Shown here: one piece after another, positions 20,846 through 32,800 of the stretch
Numbering within the stretch: position 1 is the stretch's first letter
Layout: each line of letters opens with the position of its first letter
Source of the DNA: Biomphalaria glabrata
Lineage: Eukaryota > Mollusca > Gastropoda > Planorbidae
DNA length: 64,000 bases
Direction of reading: 5' to 3'
Assembly: GCF_947242115.1 (NCBI RefSeq)
Contig: NC_074711.1
Location: 7,692,434-7,756,433 of the forward strand
Translations under genes and position numbers: made by a program
The notes under the pieces: generated by a model
The model's input: only the letters and a program-made list of their open reading frames with translations
The model's database searches: none
What the model was told of the DNA's origin: nothing

Positions 20846-21681
20846 TCCCCCCTCTCACGATATGACTGTTATTAGATAACAGTCATTCAAATATATACAT
20901 AAATATACATACATACACACACTGTGTCATACACATATTTATATACATATATATAAACATATATATCTACACACAAATGTATATAATGTACATGAAAGTG
21001 AAATAGCCCTTATTAGCCTAACAAAAGAAATATGTCCAGCTATTTACAACAAAGGGAAAGAGAGAAAAGAATAAATGAGAAAAAAAAATAGTGGCATGGA
21101 GAGTTAAATTACAATTTGAAGTCGACAAGCCTAGTCCTTTCCACGTTAATATTTAATATGTAAAACAGCAAACATACAAGAAAAGATCAACTCCTATGTA
21201 TAGCAATAATATACGACAAGATACCATCTCTAATAGTTAAAGGCACGTTTCACATTGTATTGGGAAAAAAAATGAATTCTAACAATTATAACTAATACAA
21301 CTATGCTAAGTCTTGACAGTGTATCTGCTAGTAGACAATGGTCTGTGGTCAAACTGAATTGTGCATCCTCCTGGGTATCAGAGGTATCTGTCTAGGCGTT
21401 GGACACTCACGCTACTAATGAAGTAATGCTACTCTCCATGTATCAGCTCTCTGCACTTTACCGGAAGGAAGCCATCTATTTGGTGCAACACACAGCAAGC
21501 TATTTCGGGTGAACTGTTTAGATAATACAATATATTAAGATTTGGTACAACAACAAAAATTAAAATACAAGAAGAGGACAAAATAGGCTGAATTTTCTCT
21601 ATTGCCAAGTCGCACTCGGGAATTCAGGTGACCCTCGTGGACATTCCCCTTCTCAGCAATAGGGAGAGGGGAAACACTACG

Positions 21682-22746
21682 TCAAGATTTCTTTTTTCTT
21701 TTTCTTGGAAGTTTTAGGTACAAAAACATTTGTAGCCTATTGGGGTCTGGTTTAACTTTACCCCCACCAACAACTTGAAAAACTTCTTTAAGACTTATTT
21801 TTCTTCTTCTGGGGATTTTTAGGTAGAAAAACATTTGTAGCCAATTAGGGTCTGGTTTTACTTTACCAGTACCAACAACTTGATAAACTCCTTTTGTTAG
21901 GTTTAATCTCTTCAATGGTTTGTGTACTCTGTGAAATGGTCTCAGAACATGAATAATATTATTGTCAATAAACTGACAATCAATAAGTTCCTTATCAATA
22001 AGTTCCTCAGTAGTTAAGACATTTTCTATTATTTCTCCAATTTCTATCTCATTAATATCATTAAGTTCCTCAGTAGTTAAGACATTTTCTATTACTTCTC
22101 CAATTTCTATCTCATTAATATCATTAACAGTATAATTACAATCATTTAGTTCCTTACTTGATAAGACATTCTCAATTTCTTCATTATCTTCTATCCCACT
22201 TGTATTATTATCAATATCCCGACAGTTATTTTGTTCCTCATGAGTTAATATGTCATTTTCAATTTCTATTTTATAGTTCACATCTCCCTGTAATGACAGT
22301 TTTACTTCCAGTTCTATTTTCAACTTTACCACTTCTATTGCCTTTCTTTCTAATTCTAATTTTGATCTTTCTAGATCTAGTTTTCGTCGGTTTAAATCTT
22401 TTAATCTTTCTAGATCTAGTTTTTGTTGGTTTAAAACAAACTCTCGTAATTCATCACCCTGAATTCCAAACATGTGGGCCTGTTCTATTAATACCTCAAT
22501 TGACCTAGGTTTAAACTCGTCCAGTTCTATTTCCAACTTTACCACTTCTATTGCGTTTCTTTCTAATTCTAAATTTAATCTTTCCAGATCTAGTTTTTGT
22601 CGGTTTAAATCTTTTAATCTATCTAGATCTAGTTTTTGTTGGTTTAAAACAAACTCTCGTAATTCATCACCCTGAATTCCAAACATGTGGGCCTGTTCTA
22701 TTAATACCTCAATTGACCTAGGTTTAAACTCGTCCATGGTAATCAC
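21682..22746 (-). CDS. Gag-like N-terminal protein with internal duplications (354 aa), inside the LTR element
   Basis: The protein opens with DEFKPRSIEVLIEQAHMFGI, then GDELREFVLNQQK, followed by charged heptads. The 'LI..A..LGI.GDEL..FV..QQ' pattern followed by Glu/Arg-rich helix is common at the N-terminus of Gag in invertebrate Gypsy elements. The first ~70 residues are repeated once almost exactly. A later acidic stretch (IENVLTTEEL) is repeated, and the C-terminus carries a ~32-residue repeat (QVVGTGKVKPDPNWLQMF, then QVVGGGKVKPDPNRLQMF). No capsid major-homology region or zinc knuckle was recognised. I assign it to the element, not to the host. Confidence 0.65.
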   Translation of the reverse strand: MITMDEFKPRSIEVLIEQAHMFGIQGDELREFVLNQQKLDLDRLKDLNRQKLDLERLNLELERNAIEVVKLEIELDEFKPRSIEVLIEQAHMFGIQGDELREFVLNQQKLDLERLKDLNRRKLDLERSKLELERKAIEVVKLKIELEVKLSLQGDVNYKIEIENDILTHEEQNNCRDIDNNTSGIEDNEEIENVLSSKELNDCNYTVNDINEIEIGEVIENVLTTEELNDINEIEIGEIIENVLTTEELIDKELIDCQFIDNNIIHVLRPFHRVHKPLKRLNLTKGVYQVVGTGKVKPDPNWLQMFFYLKIPRRRKISLKEVFQVVGGGKVKPDPNRLQMFLYLKLPRKRKKKS

Positions 22747-23265
22747 AAGTAAGAAATATTACTGAATAAGCGTAAATTAACTTATAAAGGTTAAGTTAAC
22801 AAGTAACGTTCAATTTACATAAGACAATAAATTATAAAAAAGATCAACAAAAAAAAATTCACCCTTTATCTCCCCTACTGAAAAGGCAATGTACACTCGA
22901 CCCTGAATGCTCGATACAACAGACAAAAGAAAACTCAACTTATCTGTGTCTGATGCCAGGAAATAAATGACGACTCTTCCCACACGACAGTGTTGCTTTA
23001 AGAATGTAGAACTTCTGGAGTGTCAGGTCGCTGTTCGGCCTCCTTGTAAACGCTTTATGACTCACAGCAGATTTAGAGAATGAAACAAATACAAAACAAA
23101 ATTATTCAAACATTGATATGATACTAATAGTAATAATATGGGTGCATAAAAAAAGATTATCTAGTCAGGTAGTACAATAATAATCCAACATCAATGTAGC
23201 AAAGGTAGATAAATCACGATTACTTTAGTAATTGCATTCATGTAGATATAATTCAATAGTAAGTG

Positions 23266-23518
23266 AAAACTAGTAGTAGTAGTGTCTCTTTAAATGGCGA
23301 TGTCTCTAAATCCAATAATCCAATAGTAAGTAAGTAGTAGTGTCTCTTTAAATGGTGATGTCCCTTTAAATGGCGATGTCTCCAAATGGCGATGTCTCTT
23401 TAAATGGCGATGTCTCTAATTCCAATAATCCAATACTAAGTAAGTAGTAGTAGTAGTAGTAGTGTCCCTTTAAATGGTGATGTCCCTTTAAATGGTGATG
23501 TCTCTTTAAATGGTGGGT
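23266..23518. repeat. ~18-bp tandem repeats (gatgtctctttaaatggc) with tagtag tracts
   Basis: At least nine variants of 'gatgtc(t/c)ctttaaatgg(c/t)' are interspersed with two 'ccaataatccaatagtaagtaagtagtag' blocks. They lie inside the LTR element, between the 5' leader and the gag frame. Confidence 0.75.
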
Positions 23519-24062
23519 GACGCAATGACCTCGGTATACAAGAAGTAGCTGCAAGTCCACATTAGTCAATGACCTTTCGTAGAGTTCTTGTAGACTGCTT
23601 GACTTCAACAATAACGTGTTGATGGCGAAAAAAAAATAGTTCCTCCATGTTCTCAAAAATGTAAACAATGTCAAGTTCCTCAGTGTGTGTCGAAAGACTC
23701 TCAAATACTGGCCGAACGAGGCCCAAAAATGTCAACGAGTAGTAGGTTACAAATAATACAGATTGCCTTGAATCCAACTTTAGTAGACAATGTCATGTAC
23801 AAATACTGTACAATAGTTACTGTCCCAGAACGGACGAAGCTCAAAAAATTCGGTATCCTTTTCTTTGCTTGTGTTGCTTATTCTTTATTTTCTTATCGAC
23901 TTCTTCAACGTGACGAATGACATAACAGGTATAACTGACCTGCCCGGACTAGCCCTCAGATAGATGTCAAGAATAATACTGTATAAGTACACCGGTTAAT
24001 ACACTGGTGTTTAATAATACAGGTAACAGGTACAACGATACCTGCCCGGACGAGCCCCCAGA

Positions 24063-24538
24063 TGTCAGATGTCTTAATTATATATATATTACTGCTGCTT
24101 GCTGCTTGTCTCTCTTGGTTGGTGTGTTTCTTGACTTGGCTCTTTGGTGGGTATGAATCCTCAATAACACTTAACAATACTTGTTTAATTACTCAAATAA
24201 GAACAGTTACCACTAGATAGCCTACACATCAACTCCAACTCCAAATCTCCAAGAATATATCAATATTTTAATATCCAATATTGCTCAAGTAAATATTAAT
24301 AAACAAAACAACAGTCCATCAACTTATAAATATATAAATACCAGTCCAGGAAGTAAACGTCCAACCTTCCTGGACCGGGAGCAAGACCTTACTGACTAAC
24401 ACATTCTCTCGCACATTCAACGAAGACTTAATCACTCAGTTCACAACACGTGCAACACTTCGCATTCATAACAAGGGGATATAACAATCATATCAAATAT
24501 CAAACTAACATTCATTCTCGCCATACCTCTCCCTGACA
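24063..24538 (-). repeat. 5' LTR of the non-autonomous LTR element
   Basis: 476 bp, bounded by TG...CA. On the minus strand it is followed after two bases by a tRNA-Pro-type primer-binding site. Confidence 0.9.
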
Positions 24539-24757
24539 CGATCTATGGGTGCAGGTTAAGGAGGGTGTCATGTGGCCAGCACAACGACCAACCGCCTCTA
24601 CTTTTCCAAACTAATGTCAGGAATTCTACCACTTAAAACTGGGTGGAATTAGAAGTGTCTTCGAAACCCGAAGTTCAAAAACGGTCTTCACCGAGATTCC
24701 AACCCGAGGTTTCTCGGTTCTGAAGCCAAGTGCTTTGTCACTCCGCCACCATGCCTC
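24539..24757 (-). repeat. SINE-B, right part, resumes after the LTR element
   Basis: 'cgatctatgggtgcaggttaaggagggtgtcatgtggccagcac...gagattccaacccgag...gaagccaagtgctttgtcactccgccaccatg'. Reading minus, the tRNA-like head GGCGGAGTGACAAAGCACTTGG and a B box are seen. Confidence 0.8.
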
Positions 24758-25582
24758 ATCTCGGAAACAGGGATATGACAAATTTAGGGATCTGCTTCGA
24801 TCCCTCACAGACAGAGGTGGGTCGGTGGAGGGAGTTTCTATAGGCCTAGCCCTAGAGCTTCAAGAAATGATATCCGTTTAGAAATTACAAATTTAGTGAT
24901 TTATATAGGACTTTCTTTACTCTAGGCCCCTAAGTATGCTAACAAGAAAGGAACGGGTTGTTTAATCAACCAGGGAATTAGCAGAGTTTAAGTGGCTAAT
25001 TTACATGCATAGATTAACACATGAATACGCCAAGGATGTAGGCCTAATTATCTTTTTTTTTTAAAGTAGCATTGGTAATTTATAAGAGAAGACAGGAAAA
25101 ATATATTACCATCGTAAGTTTGAAAATGTTGATATGTTGAAAAACTAGGAATGCTAAAAATTATCCATTATCATTATATCTTAAATTATCTTTGAAGGAC
25201 ATGACTAAAAATATCTTACATCATTCCACGAGTGCATTTTTACTAGTTCCGATTTTCATCTTCCAGAACTTGTAGCATTATGTTGTGTCCTGTTCAAAGC
25301 AAGAAACCAAAAAACCCCACTAATTTTGTCTGCCATTTTATAAAAGAAAGGAAAGTAACTCGGCATATTCCATTCAAGAGTAGCCACAACATATCGGCCT
25401 ACTCAAAGCAAAACATTATCATTGAAAACAAAGTAAACATATCTATAATGTAATAATGCCAAACAAAATATAGGGCCTAGTCGTGCGGGAAAACCCAAAA
25501 TTCTTTTATTTTAATTTTTGTATTTGTATTTTTTTTTTTGCTAGCATGGTTGAGACTACGTCACAAAATAATGTCAGTAGAG

Positions 25583-25816
25583 CAGTGGATCTCTAACCAT
25601 GATGGTATGCGGACCCCAAAAATAGCCTATAATCTCAATAAACACTCTGGTAACAAAATGCTTCTTGTTCTTACAATTGTAACTTAAACTCTATATCTAG
25701 AATCTCTCTATATATTTATGTACTACATGAATCTTTTTTCACTTGGACATCTGGGGACAAGATTTGACTGTAGACCTATAGGGGTCCAAAGGTAAAAAGT
25801 TTTGAGAACCTCTGCA
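25583..25816. mobile_element. hAT-type MITE
   Basis: The left end CAGTGGATCTCTAACCATGATGG and the right end AAAAGTTTTGAGAACCTCTGCA form imperfect inverted repeats of the CAGTGGTTCTCAACC class. A clear 8-bp target duplication is not visible. Confidence 0.5.
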
Positions 25817-25889
25817 CTTTGATGCCCTTAATTTAATGCTCTTCTAGCATAAAAACCAATAAACCAGCCTGAGAGTTATGGTGAGAGCT

Positions 25890-26380
25890 ATCTAATATCT
25901 ATAGGCCTAATTATCCTAATATTTATAATATCTATAATTAGATCTAGTATAATAATAGGTCTAGATCTAAGTTATAGTAGGCCTATCTAGATCCATATAA
26001 AATATAAGTCGTTATAGATCTATACCGGTATATAGATAGTTAAGATAAAAATTAGATTTTACTAGATCAGACATGATGATAGTCGGATCTAGACAATCTA
26101 CACTCTAGTTACATTTCTAGTACTAGTAGATTATTAGACATTTATATACATAGAGATCTAGACTAGATCTTAAACCTACTTTAACTTATATAGATTTAGT
26201 TATACTACTTCTAGCTGTAGATATATAAATAACATGATATACTTCAACTTCATTTAACACATCCAAGAGTTAATGCAAGAGGCAGATTCTTAGTTTTAAC
26301 TTGTTAGATTAGATAAGTCTAGATCTAGCTAGGTTTAATATAGATCTAGATTTAGATCTAATTTTACAAGCCTTAAAAGA
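25890..26380. repeat. Low-complexity agatcta/tctagat-rich stretch
   Basis: Dense, irregular reuse of 'tctagatcta', 'taggcct' and 'agatctag' words. No gene is seen between 24760 and the first coding exon of gene B at 26845. Confidence 0.5.
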
Positions 26381-26844
26381 ATTCCATTAACTTTTAACAA
26401 ATTAAAGTTATAATGTAACTCAGCTGTAACAACACACTGAAATAGAAGGAAAAAAAACAACATATAGGCCTAACCTACTGTTCCTACTGGTAACTTCAAA
26501 CATGGGAGAATGAGTAGATCTAGATCTATATAAGCAGTTGAAAATTTCACTCCAAACCTATATCTAGGAGATAAAAAAAATAAGAGAAATATAAACCAAA
26601 AATGAACCTGTCATCACTATAGTGCTCTCTATATATAGCAATCACAAAACCTTTTAAAAATGCCAAACAAAATATAAACATGTATACTTTTTATATTATC
26701 AAAAAGAAAAAAAAACTTCCATTATATTTACATATACACTGGTTAATCACATACATTGAGCTTACTTATTGGCTAGCAAATTAAACTAGTTCCACTATTG
26801 AATTAATCAAAGAATCTGGTATATTTTTCTTCTTGTTTTTTCAG

Positions 26845-29800
26845 ATGAGGTCTGCTCGTCAACTGAAAGTTATAACATCACAGCTGGACATTTTGGAAGA
26901 CATGAAAAATGAGTTTGAAAACCTACTTGCTAATATCAATAATGTAATTTTAGGCTTTACATTTATTATTTAATTTATTCTGGCTTAAGATAGGAAACAT
27001 ATTATCAGTTATAACATAATGTTGGTATAATATCTTTTTATTACTATTTTTGTTTTATAATATTGCTTATTCAATGTGTATCGATCATTAGTTTATTTAA
27101 AAGTAAACCATTTTCCAGATGATATTATTTTTGAGTGTATCTTTCAAATCTTGTTTTGATCAGTCTGACAGACTAATGGTCTAAAAAAGCATACATAAAC
27201 TCCAAATAATTATATTGTTAATAAGACACTTGTAAATTTGGATATATTTTAGCTTATAAGGTTAAATAAATCTCTTCAGAACAAGAAAATATGCCAACAC
27301 ATATCTCTTACACATCTCTTACACATACCTGACACAAAAGTATAAAGTGCTATTAATTTATGTCAGTTTAGTGTAGCAATAAAATTTGCATCCCAAGTAC
27401 TTAAGTTATTTTCTTTTTAGTTTTTTTTTTTTTTTTTACTTCCAAAATCCATTTAATTTTAGAAAAAGTAACATTTTCAATAAACAGAAATAAATTAAAA
27501 GAATAGATATAATATGGCATATAAATATGCACTAAGTCTAAAGAAGTATTTGTCTTTCATGTATTAAAAAAAATATTTTGTAGGTTTTGCAGAAAGGATT
27601 CAAATGGATAAATGATGAGAGCAATGAACTAAGTTTTATGGAATTGAATCAATTACTTGCAAATGGAACTTCAGAATGTTTAACCAAATGTCTTGTTATT
27701 GCAGGTAAGAAGGAATACTTACTAAAATAAATCAATACTCTTTTATTTCTTATGTCAATAAGTAATACCTTTAAGCTAGCTCAAATAAATGATTAAAGTG
27801 CTTACAATTTATTTTAATTACAAACTTTTTTTTTCTTTTTGTTATTTTCCTTATTCACATAATACTATTGTATTCAAGTTGAGAGACATACATTAGATGT
27901 TTGTGTTAAAAAAGAAAAAAGGGAAAGTACTCTTTCAGACCTTGTGATTTATAGGGCAGATGATTTTAAGGTCATCTGTTTCTATGGCTAACAGTTAAGG
28001 ATAAAGTCATGTGGCCAGTACAATGACCTACTGCCTTTACATTTTCCCAACTTATGTCAGGTACCCATTAGAGCTGGGTGGACTCAGAGGCGCCCTAAAT
28101 ATCCCCAAATTAAAAAATACTATTTTTCATCAGGCTTTGTACCCAGGAACCCTCAGTTTGGAAGCCAAGCGCTTTACCACTTGGCCACTGTGATTCCATA
28201 TATTCTTGGAGTTGGTACAAATTGTGACCTAATAATCTAATATCAAAAAGGACCTGTTTTGAGCTAATAGCTATTAAAAGACCTCTTGTACTGGAGGCTT
28301 ATCAAATCAATCAAATCCAAATTACTAGATACTGAAAATAAAAATATTTTGTTAGAAATTACATTTGTGAGAGAGGATAATTTTACCCCAACACTCTGTT
28401 TTTGCTAAAAATTCCTATAAAATGTTTAAATTTTCTTTTAGTTTATGACTTGATGGGACTAGTATTTCATGTAAAATTTAATGGATCTATTGGTCCATTT
28501 TTTATATTAAAAGATCAGTTAACATCAATGTGAGATAATATCATAATATGTCCACACACACCTTACAGTCACAATTTGGCAGCTAACTACCAACTCTACC
28601 TTTCTACAGTGACATACATTTAGGAATGCATACAAATACTTGGAGTAAACATGAAAACAGAACAATCTACTTGTTTCACAATGTTTATCAAATCTGACTT
28701 TGTATTAATTTATTGTATGAAAAAGATGGAAGTGAACAATCATCTCATCAAATTCTTACCAAAGAAACAGAAAATACAGATGTTTTATCATCAACTTCTT
28801 GCTCAAGTTCAAGTAGTCAAGGTAAGTGAATAAACATTTTTAACTGCTTCATTAATAAATTTGCTTTATTTTTTTTGGTTATTTTTTTTCATATTATTTG
28901 TGTACAAAGTTTTTATTGTTAGTATCACTGACTTAGTCCTCTGCCTGGTCGTGTGGTTGGCTCGCTGGAAAATTGTTCAGATTTATCGATGGTCGAGGGT
29001 TCAAATCCTGCCCGCTCCCATCCCCCGTCATCCTGCTGGAGGTTTGGATTAGGAAGTAAACTATCTTCAACTCTGAAGGAACATCCGAAACATGTAAAAC
29101 ATTTTACAAAACAAACATCATGGAAACAAGATTTATGGGGAGGTTATTAATTTAATCATTGAATTTTTTGTTGAAATAATTAAAGTCAAACCTTGCTTAC
29201 ATTTTATTATAAAGAATTTAGTATTATTCTCCATAAAGTTCTGATACCTTATCAATAAAGAGCTCTGTAGCCTCATTTTATCTATGCCTATGGACCTGTA
29301 TATGGCATAGGCCACCAAACAGCTTCCTCTGCAGACTTCTCAGTCTTAATGAGACTCTCCAACTGGGCCTACATCTTTACAATCTGCTTGGTATCTGCTT
29401 CTAAATTGCATTACAGTATTTGTGTGCCATTCTCTCTTTCCTTGGGAATTCCAGGTGAGGGCTTGTATTGTAGTGTTGGATGCAGGCTTGCGAAGTGTAT
29501 GGCCTATCTATCTCCAGCATCTCTGAAGGATATCTTCTTCAATGGGCTGCTGCTTTGTTCTTTACCACAGTTTTTGAGATATGCTCTCTAAGTTAGCTTC
29601 CTAAAATATAAAAAAAGAAACATCTTGGTATCATTAAACCTTTTTTTTTTGCCATTAGTCAAAAATTAAAAAGCCACCTTGGCTGCTAAATTTTATCTGG
29701 CTGGATTGCAATAAATTTCATTTTGTCATCACCATTAATGGAAAGGGAAATTAATTCTGATGATGCTTTACATTCCCTTGAATTATTAATTAAAAATTAA

Positions 29801-32800
29801 ACATTTTATTATTAAATTATCTTTTGCTTTGTCGTTTTGACATGAAGTGTACCAAAAACTTATTCCATGATTTATGTTCTTTTATGAGACACATTTTTTT
29901 TTTCATGTTTTTTAGCTCCAATATATTTTTTTATTTACAGATGATTTTCAGAAAATTAAGGCAGACATATCTGAAATAGAAAAGTCACAGTCTAAAAAAT
30001 TTAAGCTAATAAATCAAAAGTTGGCAAGCCTTGAAAAACAAACTATGGAAACTAACTTAAACGATATAGACACAAAATATAGTTCAAAATTTGAAGAGAT
30101 TATGAAAGAATTTCATTCTGCCAGTGAGTTTATGTCACATCTACAATCTCAGAATGAAACGTTAGCTAATATAGTGAAGGAGAAAACTGAAGAAATAAAT
30201 GGCATACATCAGACACTTAATGACATCAAAGCACAAAGCATAACCAGTTCTAGTAATTTTATTTCAACTGATACTCAAACTTGTGATGAAGTTTGTGAAA
30301 AGCTATTAGACAACACCAAAATGGTTGAGGCATTGCAGTCTCTATCAGCAAAAGTAAATGCAATGGAATTTAAATTTAACAACATATCCACAGTAGTAGG
30401 TGAACCAGAGAAATGTGTGGATAATCTCTCAGATGACACAACATCACTTAAACTTTCCATGGAGAAAATGTTAAAGGATATAAAAGACAGATGCTTTAGA
30501 AAATAAAGTCACAATCGTTGATAAAAAGGTGAGATTAATAAAAAAAATATGTTGTTGCATAATTTTGTTGTGAAAAGATTGGGTTAAAGGTTGCTTAGTT
30601 ATTATATTTATAGCTTGTCTGTTAGCTTCTGGGTCAATGTTTATTGTTTACTGGTCTTATCTTTATTGTGGATATGTGGAAGATATGATATTTTGAGGAA
30701 AGCTGCCATGCTGCCTTTAGTCACTCAGCAAACCTAAACTCATCTCAAATCAAATATCATTCTTGTTGTTGCACAAGTCACTCAGCCACACTTCTCACAA
30801 CCATAAAGGCAAAAATAAACAATCTATTTAAAATAGGTGCAGAATTTTAAAGATATCAGAAGCCAAAAATGGCAATTTTTTTTTTGAACATCATGAAAAT
30901 CATGAGTCCAATGATTATTTATATATTTTTTTTTTAATAAATAAGTTTCAGCAGGACATTTGATTTGAATTAATTTCTATTAATCTAAAGATTTCAGTTG
31001 GTACTTTTAAGTTTTGGTGTGGTGTATCAGAGTTTGAGTTATCTTATCTTATATAATACAGACGTTACTTCAAAAAAGAAGATGATTACGTCCTACGCGT
31101 CATGCATTTAGTCATGCATATTAACCAATGACTTAAATTCTGCCAAGTCACTGGTTTTCCTGGCTAGCTCAGACAACCCATTCCATGCTCTAATAGCACT
31201 AGGGAAGAAGGACTATTTGTACAAATTTGTCCTAGCATATGGGACGAGGAATGTGCCTTTATCTTTGTGTCTTTCAGAGTATTTTATTAAATTTTGTTTT
31301 TGTATTTGAAGATTATGGTTCAGTGTTTTGTTTTGTAAAATGTTTTGTTTGTTTTGTAAAATGTTTTACATGTTTCGGATGTTCCTTCAGAGTTGAAGAT
31401 AGTTTACTTCCTAGTCCAAACCTCCCGCAGGACGACGGGGGATGGCAGCGGGCAGGGTTTGAACCCTCGACCGTCGATAAATCCGAACGACAGTCCAGCG
31501 CGCTAACCGCACGACCAGGCAGCCATGTATGACTGCTACTTTACTTTTGAGCCTTCTGTCCTGAAGGCTTTCTAAATTTAGTGATTTTACTAAAGGTGTT
31601 ACTCTAGTCAAATGTGAATATTCGTTTGTTATTGGGTTGGGGACATAATATATCTTACTTTAATTATAAAATAACAAAAATAATCCTGCCTTTTGAAATG
31701 TCCACAACAAGAATAATTTTTTTATTTAAACTTTTTTTTTTTTAGTTTCAATCACAATTCTCTTTTCTCTTTGAAGAATTTTTTGTTGTTGCAACTTTAA
31801 ATTACTGTTTTATTTAATAGTGATATGAATATTCTGTGTATGAATTACTAAATTTATATACATTTTATTTATATCTTTCTAAGCAATGATAGTTTGTAAT
31901 GATGTACATTTTAGCATTTGCATGAAAAAGATTTTCCTGTTTCTTGTAAAGTGTAAATTAATTGTATAAAAATTTAATGCATCAGTTTGAGTAGCTACAG
32001 TTCAGCATAATACTAAGTAAGCATTCTGTGCCTTAAAACCTATAGTCATTTTAAGAATGATTCATACCTGGTACTGTAACAACTTGGATTTTCACCTCGG
32101 CTATTACACATCAAATCAATCTAATTATTATGATCCCCTAGCATCCACTTAAATTAGTTGCTCTCAATTAAATCATACCATTTTGTCAAGTCCAAATAAT
32201 GAATAAATGCTATGAAATGAACATAATCATCTTCACTTTTGAGGTAATATCTTCCATTTATCCGCAATAAGAAGATAAAATAAATGCTACCCATATACCT
32301 TATTTATACTTGAATTATATTCCTTGATATTTTATAATGAATACACAACAATAAAAACACATCACTTCTATCACAATATAACAATAGTTCCTACATTTGA
32401 CCAGATGTAAATCTATCTTCAGATATGTCTGTTATGTTCAACTATTGAACATGTACCATATCTATAGGCCTACCATGCATTCGAATGTGGCCATGGCCAG
32501 GGAGCGCATCAGTCTGATTTTAGTGTCGAGGGCTATGCCTTTGTTTGTCCAGATTGTTTTCAGTCTTGCAAGTGCTACTGTAGACTGTGCAATTCTGAAC
32601 AGTAGTTCAGTTTAGGTTCTATCATTTGAGACAATAGCTCCAAGGTATTTAAAACTACTGACACTTGTCATCTTTTCGCAACTTACACATCTTTAAAAAT
32701 GTAGAGAAAAAAAAAGAAAATTTGTTATCATTAAGAAATCCACAATTGAACAGATTATTCTGTTAACATTTGTAACATGAGATGAACTGCTATTGAAAAA

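Larger units (their letters stand above)
20370..24538 (-). mobile_element. Young non-autonomous LTR retrotransposon (4.17 kb), looks structurally whole
   Basis: Two 476-bp direct LTRs (20370-20845 and 24063-24538) begin TGTCAG and end CTGACA and differ by eye at one position. Both flanks carry cgatc, a 5-bp target duplication. Read on the minus strand, the segment next to the 5' LTR (24045-24060) is TGGGGGCTCGTCCGGG, the primer-site type complementary to tRNA-Pro. A purine tract (20846-20856) precedes the 3' LTR. One gag-like frame lies at 21682-22746. I see no pol region, so it probably relied on a helper element. The near-identical LTRs imply a very recent insertion. The family is probably Ty3/Gypsy-related, judged by the gag N-terminus. 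Confidence 0.9.

Noticed and set aside
22158-22508. Leu/Ile-rich membrane protein on the plus strand
   Set aside because: It is the antisense shadow of the gag-like frame.
21682-22746. Host coiled-coil gene
   Set aside because: It lies wholly within an LTR-bounded element with target duplications and has a Gag-like N-terminus.
28941-29115. tRNA gene
   Set aside because: A and B boxes are present, but the 3' acceptor half is replaced by a SINE body and the same sequence is dispersed many times. The same applies to SINE-B and SINE-C heads.
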